A stretch of 64,000 nucleotides of DNA from positions 16,926,001 to 16,990,000 of the forward strand of contig JBHGNT010000018.1 in assembly GCA_043228905.1 (NCBI GenBank), written 5' to 3'. The stretch comes from Azolla caroliniana (lineage: Eukaryota > Polypodiophyta). The position numbers and the translations under genes are program-made. Below the pieces are notes generated by a model. The model was not told where the DNA came from. It saw only the letters and a list, made by a program, of their open reading frames with translations, and made no database searches. How positions within the stretch are numbered: position 1 is the first letter of the stretch; the number at the start of each line of letters is the position of its first letter. This document shows, one piece after another, positions 20,389-31,522 of this stretch.

Positions 20389-20953
20389 CCGGCAAAGACC
20401 TTCGACTCCGACAGAGGACCAGCAACGACCTCCGACGCCAACGGAAGAGCAGGAAAGACCACTGACACCGCCAGCCCACGCACCGACACCGGACAACGAC
20501 ATGTCGTTCCAGTACACCAAGTATAGGGATGACCCGGACGCGGAGGCTCATGTTCACGCTTTTCAACAAACATGGGAGGCGAACCATGTGTCACAATGGT
20601 TAACCGCAGCCAAAGAGGAACGATCTAAGATAGCCGAATTCAGCGTGACATTGGAAGGACCGGCCGCCAGATGGCACCGAACGCAGGACCCCAGCACCAT
20701 CACCACCTTTACGGACCTGAAAGCTAAATTCTTGCACTTCTTTCAGAAGGAGGTGGACCAGAGCGAAATGGTGGGCCTATTTTATACCATCCAGAAAGCA
20801 TATTGCTACTATTGCCGACAAGAAGGACATTATAGTAATCAATGCCTGGCAAAGAGCTATGATAAACAACCGGCGGTGAACATGGTAGTCACTGAAGTCG
20901 CAGAACTGCAGCAGGAAACCACAAGATCGAAGGGTAAGGCGATGGAATGGTAG
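20389..20953 (+). pseudogene. Gypsy-B gag, capsid and zinc knuckle
   Basis: Pro/Thr-rich linker (RPSTPTEDQQRPPTPTEEQ) then capsid MSFQYTKYRDDPDAEAHVHA, FSVTLEGPAARWHRTQ and KFLHFFQKEVDQSEMVGLFY, closely parallel to Gypsy-C gag. After YTIQ an internal deletion removes the rest of the capsid and joins the frame to the single knuckle CYYCRQEGHYSNQC. Would form the particle shell and bind genomic RNA. Confidence 0.85.
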
Positions 20954-21724
20954 TAGACACAAACAGTTCGGTGATCACAGTCATCGTGAAGGGAAAGGAG
21001 TTATCCGGAACAGTAATAGATGGAAGATCCGGCGTCAATGTGATTAGCCTCCGAACGTGCAAAACCTTGGGAATCCAAGAGCGAGAACCATGCCCGTTCT
21101 GGCTACGGATGGCGGATACAAGCTCAGTGCGACCACACATTTCGCATTTCGGCAGTAGTGCTACAACTACAGGCACAAGGAGCTTACCCACTATTGTTGG
21201 GGCAGCCGTGGTTGAAAATGGCGGACATTAAACAATACTGGAGGAAGAATATAATCACCTTCCGGCGGGGAAAAGCAAAAGTACGGGTACCGACACAACC
21301 ACGGACGGGTACCGGGAAGGAATTGACACCCCTATATGCCGAATGCGTCAATATGCTGAACGGATTAACATACGAACATGTAGATCAATACTTGCAGGAT
21401 AATCCGAAGATCGTAACTCTATTCGAAATCGACATAGCCGAAGCCGTATCACCATACATACTGCCACCAGACGGAGCCAACGAGGAACCAAATAAAGAAG
21501 TGATCCGGGAGCTACGGCAAGCACAAGAGGCGCTGGAAAGAGAAATAGTCGTATCGCAACGGGTTAAAGCATCCCAACTAGAGGAGGTAAATCTAGGAAC
21601 TACGGAAGAGGCGAGACCGGTGCACATCGCCAAGGAAATGACTCCGGAGAACAAAACGGTGATGATTACACTTCTCAAAGAATATTGGGATGTGTTTGCC
21701 TGGTCTTACGAGGATATGCCGTAG
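20947..21724 (+). pseudogene. Gypsy-B protease and RT leader
   Basis: Protease with GKELSGTVIDGRSGVNVISL at about 20995-21050 (active-site Asp then Gly-Arg), CPFWLRMADTSSVRPH, a frameshift near 21160 and AYPLLLGQPWLK. It continues to TPLYAECVNMLNGLTYEHVD, the RT leader LRQAQEALEREIVVSQRVKA and KEYWDVFAWSYEDMP, ending in TAG. Parallel to Gypsy-C 17700-18450. Confidence 0.82.
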
Positions 21725-22723
21725 GAATATTGGGATGTGTTTGTTGCCGTAGGAATGATGTTCAGACTAAAAACGGCGCCGGCAATGTTCCAGAGGATCA
21801 TCATGGAAATATTCGGAGAATTCATACCGGCATTCATGCAGGTGTTTCTGGATGACTTCGCCGTCTATAGACGAAAAGGAGATCACTTTCAGCACCTCCG
21901 ACTGTGTCGGCATGAAATGTCGAGCTTACCGGCTAAGCTTGAATCCAGCAAAATGTGTATTTGGAGTGTCAAGCGGGGCGCTATTAGGACACATTGTGAG
22001 CAAGGAATTGCCATGGACCCGGACAAAGTAAAAGCAATCTTGGAGGCACCGACACCAACAACGGCCAAAGCATTAAGCTATTTCTTAGGCCAAATCCAGT
22101 GGCATAGCCGAATGCTCCGGTATCTGGCGGACCTAGCTACACCACTGCATGTTGGGGTACACCGACCGACACCGAAGACAAGGCGTACCGAGCACTCAAA
22201 GTACTATTGTCGCAAGTGCCGGAAGTGCAACCCCCGGATTGGGCTAAGGAGTTTCATGTGTTCGTGGATGCATCCGACATTGCAATCGGAAGTGCGCTGA
22301 TGCAACTTACGGAGCCAAGGTGGTACCCGAAAGTTATCCCAAGCCGAACGAAATTATTCCACCACGGAAAGGGAAGCTTTGGGCATGATCTACAACGTGA
22401 CAAAATTCAGACATTATTTGCTGGGAAGGAAATTTTCCTTCCACGTAGATCATTCGGCACTCCTCTATTTAGTTTCTAAAGAGTCACTAACCGGTAAGTT
22501 GGCACGGTGGACGTTGCTGTTACAGGAATTTGAGTTCGAAATATTCCACCAACCTGGCATGCAACACGCAGTAGCAGACTATTTGAGCCGGTTAGATTCC
22601 GGCGAGACTGGTGACGGAGTCCCGGACGAGTTTCTGGATGCTGAGCTATTTCGAGTTACCACGGAAACGACAACAGATGAAACGGTGGCACAAGCAGACA
22701 AGTGGCTAACGAATATGCAATAA
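21725..22723 (+). pseudogene. Gypsy-B reverse transcriptase (deleted) and RNase H
   Basis: The RT lacks about 150 residues: after VFAWSYEDMP the sequence resumes at VAVGMMFRLKTAPAMFQRII. Catalytic VFLDDFAVY is at about 21845. After two frame changes the connection GQIQWHSRMLRYLADLATPL and RNase H follow: HVFVDASDIAIGSALMQL, FHVDHSALLYLV and HQPGMQHAVADYLSRLDSGE. The deletion is flanked by a 19-bp repeat (21680-21698 and 21725-21743). Not functional. Confidence 0.87.
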
Positions 22724-23578
22724 TTTCTGAGCACCGGATTGCCTCCGAAGGAGATGAACCGGGATGAGAGGAAACGCCTGGCGGTACAAAGCCAACACTT
22801 TTGTTTAGTACAGGACACGCTATACCACAAAGGCGCGGACGGTATATGGCGATGGGCGGTGCACATCGACGAGAAGGATATAATACTACGAGAAGCACAG
22901 TGCGGACTCGCCGGAGGCCATTACGCCGTAGATGCTACGGCGAGGAAGATATGGCAGAGTGGCCTATGGTGGCTGACAACATTGAAAGACGTGGTCCGGT
23001 TTGCTAAAGAATGCGATTTATGTCAGCGAATGGACCAGCCAACCAAACAAGCTAGGATGTTGCACCAGCCGGTACTGCCGTTAGAACCATTTCAGAAATG
23101 GGGGTTGGATTTTGTGGGTCCATTCAAACCACCAGCAATGAGAACCGGTAACCGGTATGTGATCGTAGCTACGGATTACTGCACGAAATGGGTAGAAGCC
23201 AAAGCCTTGCGCCACAACACCGCGGCGTCGACGGCGAAATTCTTGTATGAATACATCTGGTGCAGGTATGGATGCCCAATCGAGCTAATAAGTGACCAAG
23301 GAGGGCACTTCCTTGGCCAAGTGGTGGAAAGCTTGACGTCGTTCTATGCCATGGTTCATAAACGGAGCATGCCATACTATCCGCAAGCAAACGGGTTACC
23401 CGAGTCGGCGAACAAAACGCTACAGAATATCCTTCAGAAAATCGTCTGTTCCGGCTACCATTCGAATTGGAGGCCGTCATGCCGGTAGAGTTCCAGGTCC
23501 CGAGCTTACGGATTCAAATTAGGGAACGGTTAAATGAGAAGGAATCAGAGGCAATTCGGTTAGCAGCTCTATGTGAAC
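22724..23578 (+). pseudogene. Gypsy-B integrase
   Basis: Zinc-binding domain with GGHYAVDATARKIWQSGLWW and FAKECDLCQRMDQP; core with FQKWGLDFVGPF (first Asp), PIELISDQGGHF (second Asp) and ANGLPESANKTLQNIL (Glu). A short deletion/frameshift follows near 23450, after which PVEFQVPSLRIQIRERLNEK, the C-terminal region, runs into the assembly gap. Among the better preserved parts of B. It would insert the cDNA ends. Confidence 0.87.
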
Positions 23579-23678
23579 NNNNNNNNNNNNNNNNNNNNNN
23601 NNNNNNNNNNNNNNNNNNNNNNNNNNNNNNNNNNNNNNNNNNNNNNNNNNNNNNNNNNNNNNNNNNNNNNNNNNNNNN
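23579..23678. other. Assembly gap (100 N)
   Basis: Exactly 100 N, the usual placeholder for a gap of unknown size. It lies between the Gypsy-B integrase C-terminus and ORF3, so the true distance and the ORF3 start are not known. Confidence 0.99.
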
Positions 23679-25393
23679 AAACACAACCGGAACCTGAACG
23701 GCAAACTGGTCAGCAGGCAAAGCCGGATTTGCAGGTCGACACGTTAGGCGGGACCGGCCACTGGCAAGTGAACCCATCAGCCAACCCTCCGTGCACACGC
23801 AACAACAGGGCACCTGCAGCCAATGGCTCCGGTGGATAGGAGAGTAGGTTGCCGGAGTGATACTGTATGTAGAGACGGAAGAACGAGCACAGATGAACGG
23901 TCAAGGATCTGGTGCTTTAAACAAGACTTGGATCGGGTTACAGAAGACATGGCCAAAATGGCCTTAACCGCAACATAGATCCAAGCACCGGTGACTCCGG
24001 TGGATGTACAGAATAAGGAAACAACCACGCCTGTACATACGAATAAGACCCAAAGACAGAAACCGTCCCGGAGAAAGATGCGGCGCAAGCCCAAGAGCTT
24101 GCTGAATTAAGAGACGAACTTGCTGCACAAGAAGAACTACGGAGCCGTGAACGAGATATGAAGAAAGCGGCAGAAGAGGAGTTAAAGAAGACTGTTGAAA
24201 ACCTCCGCCGGGCAGAAGAAAATCTACGGAAAGGGCATCAAGCTTACGACCAGCTAGAGGAAAAAGAAAAATTGTTGTAGGAGAAGGACAAGTTGCGACG
24301 GATGGCGGAAACGGAAATCGAAAGGCTAAAAGAAGAACTCCATCAACAAAAGGACCGGGAAGACCGCGCTCGCCGGCAAATCAACCAGAGGCTGAAGCAG
24401 AAGACAGAGGACTTCCACCACCTGCACCGGAACTTTAAGAGCTTGGACACGGAGCATAAGCAACAGCAGGAATGGATGGCCGAGCTCCGGCAGGAAGTTG
24501 ATAGGGCCACAACGGCACTCGCTGACGAACGGGCTGAGAATACAAAGCTATTGGAGGAAGCGGCGAGGGACCGGATGGAGCTCCACAAGCAGCACAATGA
24601 AGAAAAGGAGAGGGTGACAATGGTGTTACAGAGGTTGCAAACAACCTATCAAAGTCAATTGTCGCATTATAGGGAGCAGGAGGCGGACACGGTCAGAATC
24701 ATCAAGCAATTGAAAGAGGAGTGACAAGCCGTGGAGAACAAATCACAGATGGGAACCGAACGGACCCAGTGCATCCTCCGGGCATGGCTAAACAAGACAA
24801 AACGCTTGATTGACGAGAGCTCCGTGCGATGGTGGACGAAATGGGCGCAAAATACGGCTGAACTCTAGTTGCTCAAGGCGGACGCGGAAAACCGGCGGTA
24901 GGAAGGTGATGACTGTTACATGCTCACATCGGAGGACTTCACCGCCATAAAGGATGAGCTGGCAGAAGATTTCACAGCTCTGGCGGATGAGAAATTGGAG
25001 CAGGCCCGGCAACTCATAGCTCAACTGGACGACGATCGGATGGATGCTCAAATCCAGTTTGAGAGCTATGAGCGGTCCCGGCTTAGGGAAGAAAAAGCAA
25101 GGCAGGTGGCAACGGTCAACCTCAGTCATGAGGAACCGTCGCCGGTATAAGGACCAGACGGAGACCATGCAGGGGTAAGTCAACCAGAGACAACTCCGAC
25201 AGAGGAAACAACGAAGGAGACGCCGGTGCCAGAGCAACCATTGGAGCCGCAGCCAGAGTCGGAGCCACAAACGGAGAAGCAACCCCAGCCACAATCGGAG
25301 CAGCATTAGCAGCAACAACAACCACAAGAGATTCCCGTAGAACCACTAGAGACCCTGGAGCAAAGCATCCTGGATATCTTGGACGAAGAGTAA
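23679..25393 (+). pseudogene. Gypsy-B ORF3: coiled-coil protein
   Basis: After the gap a decayed Pro-rich segment precedes a long coiled coil (ELAELRDELAAQEELRSRE, ETEIERLKEELHQQKDRED, LRQEVDRATTALADERAEN), then RWWTKWAQNTAEL and DFTAIKDELAEDFTALADEK, which align with WMAWATQAAEL and DLAQDYRALANQH of Gypsy-C ORF3. A Pro/Glu/Gln-rich tail ends SILDILDEE, like the IRGILEED end in C. Several stops. Only 52 bases separate the stop from the 3' LTR. Function unknown; the conserved layout in two diverged elements suggests a real element protein. Confidence 0.72.
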
Positions 25394-25445
25394 GGGGCCG
25401 GTGTGGGATTCGACGTACAATGTATTGTCCGACGGGTATGCCATG
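25394..25445 (+). other. Gypsy-B LTR-proximal spacer without clear purine tract
   Basis: The 52 bases between ORF3 and the LTR, ending CGACGGGTATGCCATG, are similar to the same place in Gypsy-C (GACGTG, ACTGTCC and CGTGCCAGG at 5164-5208, minus strand). No long purine run is present where plus-strand priming should start. Confidence 0.5.
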
Positions 25446-25891
25446 TGTTACCCGGCCGGCAAAGACCAGGGTGTGAAAAGGGGAATTGTTATTTGGGAAT
25501 CTGTTGAAATTACTAGTCTTAATATATATATTAATATATGAGAAGATGTGGACGGACGGACCGGAATCAGTATGCCAATCTGGATCCGGACCAATCCCGA
25601 ATAGGTGCCAGTTGGCACTGTTTTGTACTTCGCACCGGTGACCTATATAAAGGCTCGATTACAATGTAGTCATTGACGGAGAGTAATATAAACCTTTTGT
25701 TTAATCATTGAGTATTGCTCACCGTTCTGTGCTTATTGTATATCTTACGCGTGTTAATGACGTATTGCTAAGTAACCGATTAGGGTCCAATTAAGCGTTG
25801 TGTCGCAAGTTATCTCGTCGTAACACCCTTTGGTGAAGTGTCTTAAGTGGACACCCTGTGTTAGGTTGTTGTCCGGACCTAAGGATTAACA
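25446..25891 (+). repeat. Gypsy-B 3' LTR
   Basis: 446 bp, TGTTACCC...TTAACA, partner of 3734-4179. Followed by ATTGA, the right copy of the target repeat. TATA box CTATATAAAG at about 25643. Confidence 0.93.
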
Positions 25892-26985
25892 ATTGACTCT
25901 GAGGGAAGTTCGACATGTCCCCAATATCAGATTGAAGCTGATATCGATAGGAAGGTTGGATAATGAAGGCTACAATGGTAGTTTTTGAAACGGCAAGTGG
26001 AAGTTTGCCTAGGAAACCTCATTGTGGCCCAAGCACAGAAACAGGGCACATTGTATATCTTGCATGCCTGACTGTGCAAGTCGGAAGTGAATGTGGCAAC
26101 ACAACTCAAGTGGAGAGCTATAGCATAAGAGACTAGGCCACATGAACGAGAAGGGAATGCATATCTTGGCCAACTAGGAACTTCTCCCAAAAGTGAAAGG
26201 AGTGCACTTGGAGAAGTGTGTCGACTGCTTAGTCGAAAAGCACGACAGAGCTGCATTCCACTGAAGACCACCAAGAAGAAGAGGTGTCACTAGAACTGGT
26301 ACACATGGATGTGTGCTATGTAGATGCTCCATCGCCTCGAGGTGAACAGTACTTCGTGACATTTATTGATGACTACAGTCGAAAGTTGTGGGCTTTCGTA
26401 TTAAATTCAAAAGACCAAGTATTGTCGTTCTTCAAGGTTCCAGGCAAGGGCAGAAAGCGAGTCGGGTCGGAAGTTGAACGTTGTTCGAACTGACAATGGT
26501 GGAGAATATAAAGGGAAATTTGAGGAATACTACAATGCCCAAGGTATTCGAATCGAATACACAGTGGCAAAGACCCCTCAGTTGAATAGGCTTGCATAGA
26601 GGATAAATCAAACAATTATGGAGAGAGTAAGGAGCATGTTGTCGCATGCTAAGTTGCCGAAATCGTATTAGGCTGAGGCGATGTATACAACTATTTATTT
26701 GATCAACATGTCTCCCTAAGTGCCATTGAAAAGTGATGTCCCACAAAGGGTGTGGACAGGCAAGGATGTCTCCTACTGACACCTGAGGGTGTTCAGATGT
26801 TTAGTGTATATGATGTGGCTAAGGATCAGAGGTCGAAGCTCGATAGTAAGTCGAAACCATGCATATTCATGGAGTACTCAGAGGACGAGTTCAGCTACAG
26901 GCTGTGGGACCTAGTCGACAAGAAGGTACTGAGGAGTCAAGACGTAGTCTTCTTGGAAGACAAGACGATTGAGGACTAGAACCAA
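25892..26985 (+). pseudogene. Copia-A protease end and integrase
   Basis: Resumes the protease with REVRHVPNIRLKLISIGRLD. Through frameshifts the integrase zinc region follows (EKGMHILAN, VKGVHLEKCVDCLVEKHDRA), then the core with LELVHMDVCYVD (first Asp), YFVTFIDDYSRKLWAF, VRTDNGGEY (second Asp) and an ERMN equivalent in which the catalytic Glu codon is TAG. The tail reads VWTGKDVSY, SKPCIFMEYSEDEFSYRLWD and RSQDVVFLEDKTIED. Many stops; dead. Confidence 0.85.
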
Positions 26986-28326
26986 CAAAAGTCGGAATTG
27001 ACTTCCCGATCAACTCCCACTACTATCGACTTAAGGCCAAGTGAATCGACACAATCGTCTATTCGGAGATAGCCAATTGGCACAATTGAATCCGAGTCTA
27101 TCGACTCGGAGCAACTTACCAATACAGATGAGTCAAAGGTCGCGGACTTGTTAAAGTCAATCGAGGAACATGAGTCAAAACTGGCTAACCCTCAATGACC
27201 GATCGACACATATGAACCCAAGTCGAGAGAAGAGTCGACAGAGACATCCAGACTAGAGCCAACAACGGGTGGAAGAAGATATCCACTCAGAGCAAGAAGA
27301 GCATTGATTACATATGCCAATCAATACATCCTCCTGACTGATGAAGGTGAACCTAAGTGCTATGATGAAGCCATTGCCGACGAGCACAAGGAAAAATGGC
27401 AAAGTGCAATGCAAGAGGAGATTCACTTCTTGCATGAGAATTACACCTATGACCTAGTAGAGTGTAAGAGAGCACTCAGAAATAAATGGGTCTACATGGT
27501 GAAGACACGAGAAGTCAACAACACACCCAGATATAAAGCCCACATTGTGGTGAAGGGGTATCAACAGAAAAAGGGTGTCAATTTTGACGAAATATTCACA
27601 CCAGTCGTGAAGATGACATCAATTTGAACTGTTTTGAGCATAGCTACCACTATGGCCTTGGCGATCAAACAGTTAGATGTCAAAACAACATTCTTGCACA
27701 GGGAGCTGGATGAAGAGATATACATGTAGTAGCCCGAAGCTTGTATGGTCTGAAGCAAGCTCCATGCCAATGGTACAAGAAGTTCGAGTCCTTCATGCTT
27801 GAAATTAACTTCCAGAAAACACAGGCAGATCATAGTGTGTCCGTGAAAAGGTACGATAAAGGTGACTTCTTGATTCTCTTTCTATATGTTGATGACATGT
27901 TGATAGTCGGACAAGACACGGAGAAGATCGTGAGCTTGAAGAAAGCATTAGGCAAGTTGTCTACCATGAAATATCTTGGATCGGCTAAACAGATTTTAGG
28001 GATGCACATAGTTCGGGATAGAACTAAGAAAGTGTTGTGGTTGTCACAAGAGAAATATGTGACAAAGATCTTGGAGAGATTCAACATGTCAGAAGCAAAG
28101 CTAGTCAGCTTGATGTTGTCGACCAACTGTAAGTTGAATGCTAAGCAATGCCCAAGAGGGGAGAAAGAAAAGATTGAGATGAGAAAGTATCGTATGCCTG
28201 AGCCATCGGCAGTCTAATGTATGTTATGGTCTGTACGAGACCGGACATAGCATTTGTTGTGGAAGCAATAAGCCGATACATGAGTAATCTAGGTAGAGAA
28301 CATTGGGCAACAGTAAAGTGGATACT
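26986..28326 (+). pseudogene. Copia-A reverse transcriptase and start of RNase H region
   Basis: The acidic Ser-rich linker to about 27290 has no separate gene. RT then reads RRYPLRARRALITYANQYIL, WQSAMQEEIHFLHENYTYDL, RYKAHIVVKGYQQKKGVNFD, IFTPVVKMTSI, a stop, QLDVKTTFLHRELDEEIYM, SLYGLKQAPCQWYKKFESFM, the catalytic YVDDMLIVG near 27886 and LGMHIVRDRTKKVLWLSQEK. It ends EHWATVKWIL at the Copia-H insertion. Several nonsense mutations. Confidence 0.87.
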
Positions 28327-28913
28327 TGACAAGAAATACGCGGAATAATCTCCGGCAACCACTGAAGCGTAGATCACTTGACAACAATCGAACACAGAAG
28401 AAATGGGAATGGAGGTAAGTACATGAACAGAACAGAGAATACACAGGATGTTAACGTGGAAAACCCCGAGAGGGAAAAACCACGGGAGTCCACAGACTCC
28501 AAACTATCACTATGCCAACAATTACAATAGGGAGCACAGAGGCAACGACCTCCTGCTCACGATCTTCGCCTAGTGGCGGTTACAACAGAGACATACTCTG
28601 TATTGCTCTCTCTCTCTCTCTGTACAGTCGTTACACCAAAATTGCACACTCAATTACTGAGTTTTCCCTAGGTCATATTTATACTAATATGAATTTCGGC
28701 TATTTACAAAAATAGCCCCTGTGGGCTCTCTAGAACATATTTACATATATGTCCCTTCATCCGGTGAGAGGTTCTCACCCGGTCTTCTGATGTCGGGCCT
28801 GCAACATCCGGTTCTCACCGGGTCTTCCTTGCCGGGTACTCGTCATCCGATTCTCACCGGGTCTTCCGATGTCGGGCCTGCATATCCCATCCGGAGGGAC
28901 CGAGATCCTAACA
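28327..28913 (-). repeat. Copia-H 3' LTR
   Basis: Plus-strand ends TGACAAGAAATACG...ATCCTAACA, so TGTTAGGATC... on the coding strand. Contains a (CT)n tract at about 28600-28622, a minus-strand TATAAATATGACC near 28680 and repeated CCGGTTCTCACCGGGTCTTC-like units at 28760-28875. Confidence 0.85.
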
Positions 28914-28925
28914 AACTCCCCCTTC
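28914..28925 (-). other. Copia-H polypurine tract
   Basis: Minus-strand GAAGGGGGAGTT immediately before the LTR start, the standard Copia plus-strand primer. Confidence 0.85.
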
Positions 28926-30620
28926 ACTCCGGTATGGGATGCCTCGTCAATCTAATCCGCTTCTGGCATGCGTCTAGCTTGTCGGGTGTTAGCACCTTGG
29001 TTAGCATATCCGACCCATTCTCCTCCGTCTGGATCTTCATCAGCACGAACTCTCGGTCTTCTACTCGCTCCTGAATCCAGTGGTACCTCCGTTGGATGTG
29101 TTTTGTCCTGGAATGATACACTTCATTCTTCGCAAGGTGGATGGCACTTTGACTGTCGCAATAGAGCCGGTATTCCTCTTGCCGGATTCCTAGCTCTTCG
29201 ATGAAGTCCTTCATCCATCGTATTTCCTTGTCGGCTTCCACAGCCGCCATGTACTCTGCTTCCGTGGTTGACAACGCAACCGTCTTCTGCAGCCTCGATT
29301 GCCACGAAACAGCTCCCCCTGCATATGTCATGACATATCCAGATGTTGACCGGTTAGTATCCGCATCAGCCGACATATCCGAATCGGTAGAACCGTCAAG
29401 TTGGGGTTTACCTGAACCGAATCAAAGACACATACTTGAGGTGCCTTTCAAGTATCGGAGTATTCATTTTACCGCATTCCAGTGCTCCTTGTCGGGATTG
29501 CTCATAAACCGGCTCACCACTCCGACTGCATATCCGATATCCGGTCGGGTACACACCATTGCGTACATTAGGTTCCCGACGGCAAAGGCATATGGTATCT
29601 TCATCATATCTGCCTTCTCTGCCTTCATCTTCGGGCTTAGCTTACCGGATAACCTGCAGTTTGCCGGAAGTGTCGATCTGACTGGTTTCGCATCGAACAT
29701 GTTGAACCGCTGAAGCACCTTTGTCACATACTTCTCCTGTGACAGCCACAATTGCTTCGTTGGCCGGTCCCGGATGATATACATCCCCAGCATCTGTCTT
29801 GCCAAACCCAGGTCTTTCATTGAGAAGGTCCAGCTCAGGGCCTTCTTCAACATCCGTATCTTGACTTGGTCACGTCCGACGATCAACATGTCGTCCACAT
29901 ACAAGAGGAGTATCAGGAAGTCTCCACCTTCGAACTTCTTCACAAATACGCAGTGATCGGCCTGCGTCTTGTAGTACCCTTGATTGGTCATGAAGGTGTC
30001 AAACTTCCAGTACCATTGCCGGGGAGCCTGCTAGAAGTCCACGCCCTTCTTCTACTAGAACCCCTTCCTTCACCACAATCCTGGCCTTGTACCTTGGAGG
30101 GTTGCAGGCATCTCCCAGTTTCAACTTGTACACCCAGTACCCTTGATCGAAGTCCACGCCCTTCTTCTGCTAGAACCCCTTCCTTCACCACAATCCTGGC
30201 CTTGTACCTTGGAGGGTTGCAGGCATCTCCCAGTTTCAACTTGTACACCCACTTGTTTCGGAGTGCCCTCTTTCCTTTCGGCAACTCCACCAATTCATAC
30301 GTGTGGTTCTCATGCAGGGCATCCATCTCGTCCTGCATGGAACTCAACCACTTGCGGTTATGGGTGTCATCCTTCACTTTTTCGAAGCTTTCCGACTCCC
30401 CCTCATCGGTCATCAGCACATGCTCTGCATCCGGAAATCTCCGGGGGGGCCTTCTCTCTCTGAGAGGATATCTCCGTCTTTGGCTTTTGGCAACCGGCTC
30501 CTCCATTTGCTCTTCATCTGAATCCAATTCGGGGTCTTGTCAAGTTTTGGTTTCACCCATTCCTTCTTCTTCGGCCGGTTTTGTCTCTTCACCGTCACCG
30601 GCCGGTTCATCGAGTGCTAA
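28924..30620 (-). pseudogene. Copia-H reverse transcriptase and RNase H
   Basis: Integrase-RT linker (SQRRRYPLRERRPPRRFPDA), EEMDALHENHTYELVELPKG, then a roughly 115-bp tandem duplication at 30033-30251 that carries the KGF-stop-QKKGV site twice. RT continues MTNQGYYKTQADHCVFVKKF, catalytic LLYVDDMLIVGRD and LGMYIIRDRPTKQLWLSQEK; RNase H has ADADTNRSTSGYVMTYAGGA, STTEAEYMAAVEADKEI, YCDSQSAIHLAKN and TEENGSDMLTKVL. Part of RT (the FLHSDLEEEIYM region) is deleted near 30000. Confidence 0.87.
30033..30251. repeat. About 115-bp tandem duplication in Copia-H RT
   Basis: GAAGTCCACGCCCTTCTTCT starts two nearly identical units at 30033 and 30149, each ending CTTGTACACCCA. Differences are very few, pointing to a recent slip in this copy. 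Confidence 0.92.
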
Positions 30621-31350
30621 TCAGCTTCTTGCCGGTTGGAACTGCATGTTATCAAATCGAATTTTTTCCTTACCGGTCAACTCAGAGTTCATTATCTTCT
30701 TCTCCGACTCCCAGTCGGCGAGCGTCTTGTCCCCCATGAAGATAATATCTCGACTCCGGAATACTTTCTGGTCGACCGGGTCCCACACTCGGTAGCCGAA
30801 CTCATCGTCGTCGTAACCGAGGAATATGCATGGCCAGGTCTTCGGATCTAACTTTCCACTCTGGTCCTTAGCTACATTCACATACGCAAGACACCTGAAT
30901 ACCTTCAGATGCCGGTAGGACACTTCCTTACCGGTCCAGACTCTCTGCGGCGTGTCTCCGTCCAAGGGTACTAAGGGTGATCTGTTTATCACATATGTCG
31001 TCGTCGATAGTGCCTCGGCCCAAAACATCTTGGGTAATTTTGCAGGTGCCAGCATACTCCGGACCCTCTCCATTATGGTCCAGTTCATCCTCTCGGCCAG
31101 CCCGTTTAGTTCCGACGTCTTCGGCATAGTAAATTCGAGCCAGATTCCCTTCGAGCAACAGTACTCCTCGAACTGCCCCTAGTATTCTCCTCCGTTATCT
31201 ACTCGAACCGCCTTTAGCTTCCGGCCGGTTTCTCTTTCCACTCTCGCATGGAGCTCTTTGAAGATGGATAGCACCTGATCCTTCGTCTTCAACGGTGTGG
31301 CCCACAGCCTCCTGTTGTGGTCATCTATGAACATCACGAAGTACTGTGCA
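30621..31350 (-). pseudogene. Copia-H integrase, C-terminal two thirds
   Basis: Core from YFVMFIDDHNRRLWAT, FKELHARVERETGRKLKAVR with second Asp in VDNGGEY, then LNGLAERMNWTIMERVRSML (Glu). Tail VWTGKEVSYRHLKVFRCLAY, DPKTWPCIFLGYDDDEFGYR and VFRSRDIIFMGDKTLADW. The first catalytic Asp and zinc region are missing by truncation at about 31350. One TAG near 31180. Confidence 0.85.
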
Positions 31351-31522
31351 AATCCATTAGTTGGGGAAGAAAGTGGAAGAAGCAGAGTTTACCCTTGTGA
31401 AAATCCATACTGACGACAATGGATCCGACATGCTAACGAAGAACCTACTGATGAACAAACTCAAATTCTATAAACAAAGAATAGGACTAGCCGACTCCAC
31501 CCATAGGAGTGAAGGGGGAGTT
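31350..31522 (+). pseudogene. Copia-A RNase H end and polypurine tract
   Basis: Resumes with VEEAEFTLVKIHTDDNGSDM then LTKNLLMNKLKFYKQ and RIGLADSTHRS, the C-terminal RNase H/tail of Copia-A. It is followed by the purine tract GAAGGGGGAG at 31511-31520, three bases before the LTR. Confidence 0.85.

Larger units (their letters stand above)
3734..25891 (+). mobile_element. Gypsy-B, complete span with both LTRs
   Basis: Ty3/Gypsy element bounded by 446-bp LTRs that both start TGTTACCCGGCC and end GGATTAACA. It is flanked by ACTGA (3729-3733) and ATTGA (25892-25896), a 5-bp target repeat with one mismatch. Internal order: gag, protease, RT, RNase H, integrase, then a separate coiled-coil ORF3 before the 3' LTR. 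Reversed Gypsy-C is inserted in gag. RT has a large internal deletion, and an assembly gap covers the integrase/ORF3 boundary. By eye the LTRs differ at some 20-25 sites, so it is older than K or I. Confidence 0.9.
28327..31350 (-). mobile_element. Copia-H, reversed and 5'-truncated, inside Copia-A
   Basis: Contains a 3' LTR (28327-28913), purine tract, RNase H, RT and the C-terminal two thirds of integrase, stopping inside the integrase core at QYFVMFIDDH (about 31348). Gag, protease and the 5' LTR are absent. Close relative of Copia-I at 41842-47231. Copia-A RNase H sequence of roughly 130 residues is missing around the junctions, so this replaced rather than simply interrupted the host. 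Confidence 0.85.

Noticed and set aside
23679-23840. Integrase C-terminus continuing right after the N gap
   Set aside because: The sequence after the gap is Pro/Gln-rich and resembles the ORF3 start rather than the GPYWI-type integrase end seen in Gypsy-C.
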